Source: Marthasterias glacialis (lineage: Eukaryota; Echinodermata; Asteroidea; Forcipulatida; Asteriidae). From it: a DNA stretch of 64,000 bases. Where the stretch lies: contig OU452236.1 of NCBI GenBank assembly GCA_911728455.2, positions 10,655,195 through 10,719,194 on the forward strand, in the 5' to 3' direction. The notes beneath the pieces were generated by a model. It saw only the letters and a list, made by a program, of their open reading frames with translations, did no database searches and had not been told where the DNA came from. Below, piece after piece: positions 44,505 to 55,609 of the stretch; the first letter of the stretch is position 1; the number at the start of each line of letters is the position of its first letter. Position numbers and translations under genes: made by a program.

Positions 44505-45046
44505 ATAACCATTCCCCGTCGTCATCCCGCGTGTGTGTAACGCAGGCAACACGTTACAATAGTTAGATAATAGCTAGGGGTACAGACTAAAACAGTCGTA
44601 AAAAAACGTAATTGTTGGTCTGGCACCCTACCCCTCCGACAAGCTCCCACGCTTACGGCTAGACCGACCGGCAAGCTGGGGAGTTCATGCCCCGGGGTTT
44701 GTCTCTCTGGCCAAAACAAAATATTTCAGATCAAGAACAATCTTGCTGCAAAATTACTGGGGAGTTGTTAATGATTAATTTCAATTTATAATATAAGTTC
44801 TGTACTTCAATCCTTTTGTAGATTAGAGCAACTTGAGATCTCCACTCCTCATGTCTGCGATGATCTTAGATAGTTCAAGATCCACAGCTATGTATGATTC
44901 TGTTGGACTCTGCTTATACTGAATTTCAAACTCGTCTGTATTTTCTACCTGTCTTACAAATTTGCCTTCCTACCAAGTTTCATCTCCTTCCTCTGTCCAC
45001 AGGTGTGTTAAAGTGTGTCCAATCAAGTCCAATGGATTAGTCAGCA

Positions 45047-47800
45047 GGTGTTCAATCTTTGAGTTGCTGTTTGAGTTTGATGGCTCCATTAGAATTATTA
45101 AGTTGGCTTTTAATATATCTAATGGATGGGGACGTTTGTTGGCAGAAAAAGCAGAGGTTCTGTATGGCTTTCTGTTGAAGAATGTTTTTCCTTGCATTAA
45201 TTTGTGTCTTAACTGCTGAAAGTTGCTGGGTTGTAATTTTTTCTTTAAGTTCTTGATCCATTTGAGATTTGTCTTTCCAAAGACCACCATACCTTGCTAG
45301 ATTGTCTAAGAGTGCTTCGCGTGAATCCCGTACATCTTGATCTTTCTTTTCTCTTTCTTTTCTTTTTGTTTGAAGATTATGTTGGCGCTGTTGTTTGACT
45401 GAATGCTGTCGCTCCCTGTCAGCCTTTTGTGAGTGAGCGGATACCTTCCTTGCTCTGTCAATCAGCATCTCCTTTTTACTAGTGTCCATTGAGGATAACT
45501 AGTTTTCAGTTGAATTGTTGGTGTACATTATCTTTGACTCACTGTATGTAACTTAGGAATTGGGAGCCCTTTTGAACTGATGGTCAAGCTGCCCAAAGAC
45601 TCGCTCACTGCTTATGTTGTTGCAAAACAGTAATCAGCTTGCGAGATAAGCTCAGGTGTTGGCGCACTGTACATTCCCCCAGGCAGCAGACAATCTTCCA
45701 GGATGTTCTTGAAGACGAGCTTCAGCAGTTCTGCAGTCTCAAGGTCGCTGTCAGCTGGTTTGACCAATGCTTCAAAAATAGCATTCTTGGTCATGGGAAC
45801 ATCAGAGAAGACTTGGGGGGGGGGGGCCCTACCTGTAGCGACATCTCTGGAGTCTTCACTCCTTTCCTTTAGTGTTGAAACAGCCTGCTGATAATACTTG
45901 TTTAACTCCAAGATTCCAATATCCCGCTCCACAAGTCTCATCCATGGTCCTGTCAAATATTTTACGACCAAACCTGGGGCTTGACATGCAGTAATGCATT
46001 GACTATTTTCCATGTCATGCTTGACTGCTCTTAAACAATCATTCGATTGATTCCACACTTTGGTAAGTCCATCACATAAGGTCGAAGGAAAAAACAAGCT
46101 CCTGAATTTAAGAAGTAGATGTGGAATCGATTACCAATTACTACTTGAAGTGGATTTTTTGTTATCCCATGCATTTGAAGATGTGTCTTCATTTCAGCAG
46201 GTAACCCTGCTCCATCTTTGAAACAAAGGCAACCAAGGGACTGTACAAGAGTAAAAGCAGCACTGCAGCCACGAGATTTGAAACTCATTGTAACTGTATC
46301 TGTGTCCCAAGACTTCACTGTTTTATCTGCAGTTTTAGAAAATGTATCTAGTGGGTGCAATACCACAAAAGAAATTGTTGATTTCTTGGCTGGTGGGATC
46401 TTGTTATGATTGCTGTTCTTCTAACTTTTTATTTGTGTTCTTATTGACCACGTGTCGATCTGTCATTGTATTAGCAATGTTTCCCAATATTTTGTATTTC
46501 ATTTTGGGGTATTTGCAGGATGACTCAACATTGTCCAATGTATTATTGATAACTTCTACATAAGCATCTGCATCCCCACATGACATTTCCTTGACTCCAA
46601 CAGTGAAACAGTTTGACTTTGTGGCAATTTGAACTTCTCCAAAATGATGTCGCTTTTTTGATGTCCCATCATATTTAATTGTTGTATCTGTGGCGTTTAT
46701 AAGTTCTTCCCCCAACTGGAATTTGGAAAGTTCCTTCATTTCAGGGGATCATCTTGGTGCAAGTGCTGGCATCGGGAAGCGGCCCAAGGGTTTGATCTGT
46801 AAATTTTTCAACACAGTATCTGATCACTGGTGAAATGTTTGAAGTTGCAACTTGGCGGCATGCACAAAAATACACACATTCTCGATCAGATGAATTATAT
46901 GTGCATCCATTTTTCATTGTTGGGATTGTTTGATGCACTTAAGGGTGAGCCAGTTTCTCTGCCAGATGATCATTTTGAAGTTTTAGATATGTGTTCTCAC
47001 GCTGTTCATTTGCAAGTTTTTCTTTTATATTGTCATTGTCATTAGGCGATGATGGTTGACTTGTCATCTTGTTGGCCTTTTTTCTTTGGTTGTAGAGTAG
47101 ATTACTCCTTTGTTTTCTTACTTTTCTCAGGTCGGTTTGAAGGCAGTAAATGTTTGCCTGCAGATGTTTTGTCTTCATTGATGATTGATGTTTTTTCAGG
47201 GTTTTTACTTTCCCTTTCAGTTGAACTATCTGTTTGTTCCTATGAGCGATTGTTTGTCTCTGTTTTCTACAAGAGACGCTCAGCTTTGTATTCTTGATTT
47301 TATGTTCAGCCACATTCAGTACAGCCTCATCTTTAGCTTTCTTTTCTTCATTTAACTCCTTAGCCAATGCTTTGGCAGTTCAGTCAAGATTGATGCATTC
47401 TCTACATTTCCAATTGTTTTTGTGGAGAGTTTACCTGAACACTTCTATTGGGAGTGTTTTTGATTTTTTACCACAGTAGTTGGCAAACAAAATACACTCG
47501 ACAAGAAATTGTGACATGTTTGTCCATTTTTCTTTAGCTTCTTGGCTTGAGATCTGACTCGGAGTAATGCAGATTGCAGGCTGGCTTTTGCTGGATCTGT
47601 CCACTGGTTATTGTCTTTGTAAATTTTTGAAAGCCAAGTATAGATGTCATTTTGTGTGAGCCTCTGCTCTTGAGATTTAAAATTTCTATGACTAAACCAT
47701 TAGAAAGTGGAACATCAAGAAGGCAGGGTTTGTCACTTGTTAGTTTTTGAAAAGAAAGTCCCAAGTGGAGACAAAATTGTCTAATTTCACCCATTGCGAG
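45047..47800 (-). pseudogene. Broken multi-domain transposase-like gene of unknown family (minus strand)
   Basis: Reading from about 47794 down, a start MGEIRQFCLHLGLSFQ is followed by a frame break, then a 142-residue coiled coil (47367-46939; ELNEEKKAKDEAVLN to REN-YLKLQND). A Cys-rich segment follows (46938-46741; ECVYFCACRQ). Then come a strand with YDGTSKKRHHFGEV and NTMTDRHVVNK, a segment with LHPLDTFSKTAD, and one with VIGNRFHIYF. The C-terminal helices (45489-45052) are charged and end in QINARKNILQQKAIQN. The D in YDGT and in MTDR are spaced as in RNase-H-type transposases, an inference. Single-base frameshifts near 46740 and 46400 and one near 47630 break it. I have seen relatives of this layout as multi-copy genes in animals, but cannot name it. 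Confidence 0.6.
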
Positions 47801-48029
47801 ACGGCTTTACCAAATGATAAAACATGATGACTTCCCGTAAGCAGAGCAAGTTTTGTGAAATTGTGGAAGAGTGCAGCTCAGGAATTTCTGAAAAATAACA
47901 CACAGATTGAATTATAAATTTTATCTAACAGAATCACTTAATTTTATGTAGTTAAGGGGGGGGGGGGTGCCTCAAGTACAATATTGTGGAGCATTTCACC
48001 TTTAGATTGAACAACAAAACAAAACAAAA

Positions 48030-48200
48030 AAAACCCCAAAAGAAGAAAAAAAACCAGGAGTTCCCTTAAGGGCAGTTCGCCCTTTTCAATGAACAAGTAT
48101 AAAATATTTAGCACTAACAACAACAAAAACAAAATGGCCAGGGGTTCCCCTACTGGCAGTCAGCCCTTTTCAATGAAAAAGTGTAAAATATTTAGGCTGA
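48030..48200 (+). repeat. Two-copy tandem repeat, period about 100 bp
   Basis: The block CAGGAGTTCCC..GGCAGTTCGCCCTTTTCA followed by ATGAAC..GTATAAAATATTTAG is repeated once, at about 48054-48105 and 48137-48195. A poly-G at 47956-47967 precedes it. It has no coding role. Confidence 0.7.
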
Positions 48201-49189
48201 TGAACTGATTTAGAATTCAAATCAATTCATAAGTATTTTATACAAATTCAATCCCTGTAATATTAATCTTTTACTATTTAGGCCAAACTGGAAAATTTTA
48301 TTTTCTGTTTCTATTTCTATTTTATTGTTTATACCTATTGGAAAATGTGATCATTATGACTGGTTTTTTTTCTCAATGTAACTGACTGACATAAATATTA
48401 GATAGTAACGTTACATGTACTATTCATCCTCCAATTAGGGCCTACGTTACCCACAAATTTTTAAAATGAGTACACTATGCCTATCACTAATCAGTATCGG
48501 ATTAACTTTTTAAAACATTTTCCCTCCAACTATGATCAAGCTCAAAAGATATAGTAAACAATATAATCTGAAGTAAATAGTAAATTACTCACCTTTTTTT
48601 GTTGGGGAGGTACACTATCCAAACATTTTATTAATCTGAGGAGAGCCAGTAAAAGTAGGAGCTTAATGATAACATCCGATGGGACTACGTACACGGTACA
48701 CTAGCTAGCATGACAGACAGCATCGCGTGATCCTTGACATGTCACGGAAACCCCGACAACACAAATGCCAAAATATGGTCAAAACTGCATCGCACCTAAA
48801 AAAACCCGCATCAAATAGCTCTTTATTCGCTAAGATTACTGCAACCACTGAAACTATTTCTTATAAGGTGTATGTCAGTGATTCAAGATAAAAGGTAATA
48901 CAAACACAAGATAAGGTCATTTTCAAGAAATAATTACGTACTGAAAACTTTGTTGGAAACTAATCCGTAGTTGTCAATGTCGTCTGCGAGCAAATTGTCC
49001 ACCATTAAAACGAGTAAACCTTCCACTTTCACATGCTTCATGATTCAGAAGCTTCATGCATGTGTAATACAAAATAATGACTGTTTCATGAGGGGTATAA
49101 ACTTGCTTCAGTTGGAAACATTTACCGTTTGTCTTTTTTGACTTACATAATACAGCGCCCTCTAGTGGTGTTGCATGACCCTATCAGTG

Positions 49190-49740
49190 ATGGCTAATAC
49201 ATCTACATGTAGGTCATTGTCAACTATGAGATCATATATATTGTGGTAGATTTGCCAGTCTGCTGTACGCCACAAACAGATCTCGCATTGAGGAGGCACA
49301 GAGATAAATTAGGTCTAGCATAATCATCCAGTGATTATTGAGGCATAAACCATGACCCAGCAAGTAGTGTGACAAAAGCTCTTTTCTCACAGAAAGAATG
49401 GTCTTAATTGCAGAACTTGTCGATTGTTGTCCACAAATCAGGTGTAACATAACGATGGGAATTAAAGTGTACCAATGCATTCCTATAAGATATTTTAGGC
49501 TGGGCATTATCAACAAGTCTATCAACATGCTTCCTGATGTTCTCTGAGTCTGGTGGGCCAGGGTTTGGATGTATGTCCCCAGAAATTAAAAGAAGAACCC
49601 CGAAAGTTGCTGACAAGTTGTTGAAGTACAGCACTTGTTTTCCACTGAATTAATTTAAATGAAATAGGATTAAGGGCCCAGGAGGCTCTATTTATTGATT
49701 GTAGACACTCTCTGGTGTATTCTGGGTGCATTGAACACAC
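49190..49740 (-). pseudogene. 5' part of a LINE ORF2 with a 2A-like NPGP motif (minus strand)
   Basis: The minus strand at about 49600-49541 reads VLLLISGDIHPNPGPP, the DxHxNPGP form of a 2A ribosome-skipping peptide. Further on, after a frame break, it has LCLLNARSVC then IYDLIVDNDLHVDVLAIT (about 49300-49190). That is the start of an AP-endonuclease domain in CR1-like LINEs. The 2A motif precedes the enzyme in some non-LTR elements of sea urchins and other invertebrates. The copy stops at about 49190. Frames are broken at several points. Confidence 0.7.
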
Positions 49741-50406
49741 ACAGATTCCTATTCCTTATCGTTTCTGAGATATGGACCCCTAAAAAATGAAGCCCCGCCC
49801 CCTTCTAATTGATTTTTGTGTATTAACTAAGATAAGATATGAGATAAGATATGTTGCTACCAATTGGTACACAGGTTGACTGGTATCCAAACAACTAGAA
49901 TCTGCTGTCAAAAGTAGTACAGAAAATTTGTCTATCAAGGTAAAGGTCTCACAAAACCTACATTTTAGCATACGGAACAACTTTTCGTCATTTTTTAGAC
50001 TCCTTGGTGCCCACGTGAATTGTCTAATTCCCCTCAGTATCCAAATTATTCGTTATCTCTCCAAGCCTACAGCTATAGAGAGCTCACCTTTGAAATCAGG
50101 ATTTGCCAATGACAACACAACTGGTGAAATCACAAACTTTGAGTGCAAACAGTTATCATCAGAGTTACTTATGGTTGCTATGAATGGCTGCATTTTCATA
50201 TTAATGTAGCTGTGATCTTGTAAATGATCAGTAATCCCTTAAGTGATGTATTATGAGAGGGAGTTGTGTTACTTAGTAGGATTCCAAATGCATTTATATT
50301 GTACAGTTAGGTGAAGACATTGCTAGCATCATGTGGATTGTAATTATTTATCATTCTTAATAATTTAGTTAAATATTTATGAACATCCCAACTTTGTTCT
50401 CCTCAG

Positions 50407-50630
50407 CAATGCAAGAGGAAACTTTGAAGCTAGTCCTACTAGCCTTAGAGGATGGAGCAGCTTTGTCTCGTAAGGTGCTTGTAATGTTTGTTGTACAGAA
50501 ACTAGAGCAACAGTTTCCTCAAGCATCAAAGACAAGTGTGGGACATGTAGTGCAGTTACTGTACCGAGCATCTTGCTTCAAGGTTACAAAACGAGATGAG
50601 GAGTCATCACTTATGCAGCTAAAGGATGAG
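50407..50630 (+). CDS. RC3H1/RC3H2-like: Roquin homologue, third coding exon (ROQ domain)
   Basis: Residues 203-277. The acceptor is TTGTTCTCCTCAG and the first codon completes Ala, giving [48 protein letters not shown] and [18 protein letters not shown] follow. These match the vertebrate ROQ domain almost residue for residue. The Met after the first Ala lies where human Met199 is, the residue changed to Arg in the mouse sanroque allele. The donor is GATGAG|GTATAG, phase 0. The expected next exon (FRTYEALRREHD-type) is not seen, so intron 3 runs past 64000. Confidence 0.95.
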
Positions 50631-51059
50631 GTATAGTAGACTATTCATCCTGAGACGTGTTCGCGTTTTGGGGTAAACTAACCAAGCAAATGGTTAACTT
50701 GACCATTTTAAGTCCAGTGGGAACATCCTAGGAAAATTTCACCCAGGTAACTGAAATGAGTCTGTTGGGTAGTTTAACCGGCCACCTTCTGCCCAGGTAA
50801 ACTAACCTTTTGAACTAACTGAGCCAAAAAGTCCTGTGCGGACATGTCGTCCCAGTGACAGAGATGCAACTTTTCCAGTTTAAATTTGAAATCTGATTTT
50901 TTAAAATTGTACCCCCAAATTCTGATTTTTTTTTCTTTCCCCAACCCCAAGAAATAATTTTCCTCGATTTTTATTCTGAAATATATGATTAAATCAAAAA
51001 AACTTGGAAAATGCATTGTCTAAAAAATGATAATCCATTCTTTTGGGATGCACGCGCAT

Positions 51060-51660
51060 GGCTAGCCTCTTGTACCAGTTGTCAGTATGCACTTTCTCGG
51101 GTAAAAGTGCCATTTTCCAGATATGGTTGAAGCATTTTACAGCTGCAGAGATAAATTTATGCATTGACCTATGACCTTGGAGAAACTTCGATTATTTTGC
51201 TTATATTTTTCCCAAAGTGCTATGATTTTTAAAACTGTCAAGATAATCTTGACGATATTGAAAAGTATTTGAAGAACTAATTTCAGTGGCATATGTGTCA
51301 CTACAGTTACCACAGGTAAAGACAAAAAAGTCTCCATTTCTAACGTGATTGATCTGTTTTTGCATGGATCATGGTATTACTAATTTAGACAATCATTATT
51401 GTGAGATTTTAAGATAAGATACATGTACGTCTAGCATTGTTATATTTTCATCTTTTTTGTCATTGAGTATGTTCCTCCCATTTACTCTGCCCCCGGTCCC
51501 ACTATCGCTAGCAGGCTTCACACTGAGTGCGACGTTGACACCTGGATCACCTTGCCCAAAATCTGGACATTGCCCAAAATCTGGACATGCATCTTTTAGT
51601 GATACATTTTTCAGATTTTTTTTCAATGGCCAGTTGCATCACTGCAGTCAAACCGGCCAG
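51060..51660 (+). repeat. Dispersed repeat, copy of 53966-54560
   Basis: The two copies share GGCTAGCCTCTT-type start, ATGCACTTTC/ACACACTTTCC, TTCCAGATA-GGTT-AAGCATTTTACAG, AGATAAATTTA, ATGACCT-GGAGAAA-TTCGA, GTGCTATG..TTTTAAAACT. They also share GAAAAGTATTTGAAGA and TTTACTCTGCCCCCGGTCCC, GGACATTGCCCAAAATCTGG-type ends. They lie in direct orientation. One copy is inside the TIR element at 53527-54711; this one has no visible TIR. Confidence 0.7.
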
Positions 51661-51827
51661 TAAAATACCACATCCAGCTGACATATAAAGGCTGTTTTAT
51701 ACAATGTAGTCGATCACTTGTTCGATGCAAGACACAGTTTATTGTTGATGCTGATGCCTCAGTGGCCATTCATTTATTATATTTGCATTGTTAGTCCAGA
51801 CCCGTCAGGTTTTACTTTTAATTGGGG

Positions 51828-52697
51828 GTTTTGACCACCCGCCAAAACCACCTTTGTTTTTGTTTAGATTTTTATAATTATTATTATTATTATTAAATTT
51901 TCTTTCTGAACAGTCTTGTTGCTTTAACACAATGAAACTTGTGCGCTGCTGATCTCAGGAACTACAGTCTTAAAAAACACAAATAATACATCAAATTAAA
52001 GCTTAGGGTCTCATGGCTAGCCGATTTCGCAACGTGGACCAACAATGGTGAACTTGTGTGGAACCCTTTTGTGAGAGCTACGTTACCCATAACAGGGAGG
52101 GCGCTATACAATATGACTACAGATTTCTCACTAGAGCTAGCTAACGGTAAAATTTGTTTTCCCGCGGCAGCCACAAATCCTCCCTCATGTAGCTTCCATC
52201 ATATGTGACATTTGATGTACAGGCGTGACCCCCATTTGACCTTTACTTCCGGTCCAAACAGAAAGTTCAAAATTTCAAAATGTCACATCTTATGTGCAAA
52301 ATGTCGTAAAGTCATAATCTTTGTTCCATTTGTAGCTTACATCATATGTGACATTTGTTTATTAGCATGACCCCACTTTGACCTTTACTTCTGGTCCAAA
52401 CAGGAAGTTCAAAATTTCTAAAAATCACATCTCCTGAACCAATTTGTGTAGAGTCATAATATTTGTACCATTTGTAGCTCACATAAAGTGTAACATTTGG
52501 ATAAAATGCATGACCCCACTTTGACCTTTACTTCTGGTCGAAATAAGCTTTAAATTAAACAAATATATCTCCTGAGCCAATTGTCTAAAAGTCATAAATT
52601 TTGTACCGTGTAGGACCATTTTCAAGGTCTGGAGTGTTTAATCAAACGACAAACTTCGGAACAGCTACGTGTTTGTCCACAAACACATAATGTCTAG
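51828..52697 (+). mobile_element. Helentron-like copy with a different 5' hairpin
   Basis: The 5' end appears to be GGGGTTTTGACCACCCGCCA..AAACCACC near 51826-51853, followed by TTTGTTTTTGTTTAGATTTT and a short (ATT)n. It is the same arrangement as family A but with another stem. The 3' end is identical to family A: TTCGGAACAGCTAC, GTGTTTGTCCACAAACAC (52669-52686), then CTAG at 52694-52697. The body contains three ~143-bp units with DR5 sites. At 52698 the family A opening (TTATTATTCTTTATTTCCCC) restarts. Confidence 0.6.
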
Positions 52698-55605
52698 TTA
52701 TTATTATTCTTTATTTCCCCCAAAACCCTATTGACTTAACACATGACTTTTCTGCGCACAAAATGCCGTTCTTTGAATTATCATTATAAGATTAATTCTA
52801 TATCATGTTAAAGCTTGTGTCTTGACTTAGCTAAACAATATCATAAAAATATAATTATTAATTAATTAACCATCAGACAGCAGTGGGAATAATTAATTAA
52901 GCATTCTTGTCTCCAGCTTATCTCAGGAAGCCTACAACCGATCTTAATTTTCTTTTCAGTTATAGACTTGTTGAATATTGTAGATGTGCAATTTGGATTG
53001 TTTGTGTCTGTCACGTCATCATGACGTCATTTATGACATGTTTTGTGTCTGTGTACAAAAGGCACGGCTCAAAAAGTGTAACTATTTGGTAGGTCAAAAA
53101 CCACAATTTTTCAAAATATATTGAATTTTAGATTGCTATATTACAAAGATCATTTAGAAAACATGAATGCTTTTACCAAGAGTTGTCCCAGACCATAAAA
53201 ATTCATCAAAGCATAATGTATTTCACTTTAATTAACCGTTAATTGTTCAGTCTGAGCACCATTGGTACAATGCTGTATGGATTGCGCCGCTTTTCGCCGC
53301 TCAGAGTTGATAGCAAAGTTGTACACAAGTGCGCACTTGCCTGTTTTACACGCGTAAACCCAGTGAGGATTTTGGGTGTTGCGAACCTGTACAGGTTTTC
53401 TTGGGAAAACTGCATTCATGCAAATATGAATGCGGCTGGGTAGCGCTATCTTTTAGCGTTTAAAACTTCATATTGTGTTCTCAGATGTTAGTTTGGCTTT
53501 TGGTATGACTGCTCATATGCTATAGCCAGGCATGAGAATCTTCCGGTTTAGACCGGAATTCCGGTTTTTTTCCTTTCAAATTTGTGGTCTTCGAGATCAA
53601 TGTGAATTTGATATAAAATTTGGGGGGTGAGGTTCGGGGGTATACATGTGTATTTTGCTAATCTCTCTTTTTAAATCAGAAATTGTTACCTTATAAACGT
53701 TAATCGTAATGTATAATGTACTCTACGTGCGTGACGTCTCTCGTTTGTGAAAAATAACCGTCCGTGGTACGTGCGGGGTGTTGGCAGGCAGGCCGCCCCC
53801 CGCGTGCAAGACGAAATGAGTAGACTTCTCTCATTCCTTGCTTCTTTCACGATACGGCTCGTCTGTTGATTGCAATACGTTTGATGCTGATGCAGCGAAT
53901 GCAGAAGTATGGAGACTTTACTAAGTCTACTGACAACAATGTGTACATTCGGCCGCGATTTCTATTTTAGCCTCTTCCACCAGCCGTCAGTACACACTTT
54001 CCAATGAAAGCACCATTTCCAGATACGGTTAAGGCATTTTACGGCTGGAGATAAATTTACGTTTTGACTTATGACCTGGCAGAAATTTCGAGACGGTGTG
54101 TGTCCGACGCACGTGTGTGGAGAATCGTCGTTGTTTGCAGATTATTTTCTTATATTTTCTAAAGTGCTACGGTTTTTTAAACTCTCAAGATTATTTTGAA
54201 GATACTGAAAAGTTGTTGAAGAGTAAATTTTAATGGTGAATGGGTCACAACGCTTATCACAGGTAAAGACGAATTTTACAAATTTATAAATGTGACCGAT
54301 GCATGGATTACAAACTTGGAAGATCATTACTGTGAGCTTTTAAAGAGAAGATACGTCTAGCGTTGTTAGAATTTCATCATTTTTTCATTGAGTGTTTTCC
54401 TCCCATTTACTCGGCCCCGGTCCCACTACCGCTAGCGGCGGGGCTCACACCGAGTGCGGGGCCAACCGGGCATCACGTTGCCCACTTTCCGGACGTTGCG
54501 CAAAATCCGGACATGTATTTTTTTACGTTAGATTTTTCCGATTGTTTTTTCAATAGCCAGTTGCATCTCAGCATCAAGGTATTGTACCCACAGCAAACAT
54601 TTTTACCCCACCCCTCTTACTCAGCTGGTATCTGCGCCGTGCAATTCGCGATTATTAATGTACCAAAAAATTGATTTCCTGTTTTTTTATCGTCACCCAT
54701 TCTCATGCCTGTATAGCGCCCTCTATCGGTAGATGTTTTTCTACATGAAACTTGCAGAATCTCTGCATTTTTAGGGTTTTCGTTCAAAGGCATCGCATAG
54801 GAATAAAAGTTATACCACCTTGTAAATAATAAGAAATCATAGTAAGGCAAACATGTTTTCGTCATCATGACGTCATCAGGTGTCAAGTTACATTAATTCA
54901 AAGTTTAATAATGAAAAAATTACATCTCCCGAAGCACATATCGTACAGTCATAATCTTTGTGCTATTTTAAAGCTTAGAGCACGGGTAACATTTTACTTT
55001 CACATTAGACCCCAATTTGACCTTTCCTTTCGGTCCAAGCAGGAGGTTCAAAGCAGAAGTAAATTCTAAAAAGTCGTAATCTTTGTGTTGTCATGTAGCT
55101 TACATCATATGTCACATTCGATTTATGTGACCCCCATTTGACCTTTACTTCTGGTCCAAACAGAAAGTTCAAAATTTCAAAATGACACATCTTATGTGCA
55201 AAATATCGTAAAGTCATAATCTTTGTTCCATTTGTAGCTTACATCATACGTGACATTTGGTTATTAGAATGACCCCACTTTGACCTTTACTTCCGGTCCA
55301 AACAGGAAGCTCTACATTTAAAAAAGCATATCTCCTCTGCCAAATGTCCTAGAGTCATGATCTTTGTACCATTTGTAGCTTACATCACGTGACATTTTGT
55401 TATTAGGCATGACCACACTATGACCTTTACTTCCGTTTGAAACAGGATGCTCATAATTTAAGTCTGACGAATGAAGGTTGAAGGTTGAAGGTTGCGTTCA
55501 GAAACATCAATTCCAATCATCACTTCCATGGTATGGACCCAATTATTGTAGTAAACCAAACAAACTCGGAACAGCTTTGTGATTGTTGATTACAATCACA
55601 TTGTT
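52698..55605 (+). mobile_element. Family A Helentron-like copy interrupted by a TIR element
   Basis: It runs through the family A order from CTTTATTTCCCCCAAAACCC to TAGCGCTATCTTTTAGCG and TATAGC, then the 53527-54711 insertion, then GCGCCCTCTATCGG on to the ~143-bp units at 55010-55430. It ends near CTCGGAACAGCTTTG, TGTGATTGTTGATTACAATC. That last stem (55578-55600) is a variant of the usual 3' hairpin and has no CTAG. Its 5' end is not present next to it. Confidence 0.65.
53527..54711. mobile_element. DNA element with CAGGCATGAGAAT TIRs and 6-bp duplication TATAGC
   Basis: The ends are CAGGCATGAGAAT and its inverse ATTCTCATGCCTG, an exact 13-bp TIR. TATAGC flanks both sides (53521-53526 and 54712-54717). 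Joining the flanks gives the family A sequence GCTATAGCGCCCTC seen elsewhere, which proves insertion. The 1185-bp body has no transposase and shares about 600 bp with 51060-51660. The superfamily is uncertain, and few groups make 6-bp duplications. Confidence 0.85.
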
Positions 55606-55609
55606 TCAG

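Larger units (their letters stand above)
35730..50406 (+). other. Roquin intron 2 (14677 bp), full of mobile elements
   Basis: Bounded by GTACTT and TTGTTCTCCTCAG. It holds a Helentron-like element, RTE-like and DIRS-like retroelement fragments, two LINE fragments on the minus strand, and a broken transposase-like gene on the minus strand. No further Roquin exon is missing between its two ends, because the joined codons match the vertebrate protein without a gap. Confidence 0.9.

Noticed and set aside
45639-45891. Plus-strand frames at 45.6-45.9 kb
   Set aside because: They are antisense to the transposase-like gene and contain a poly-Gly run from a G tract.
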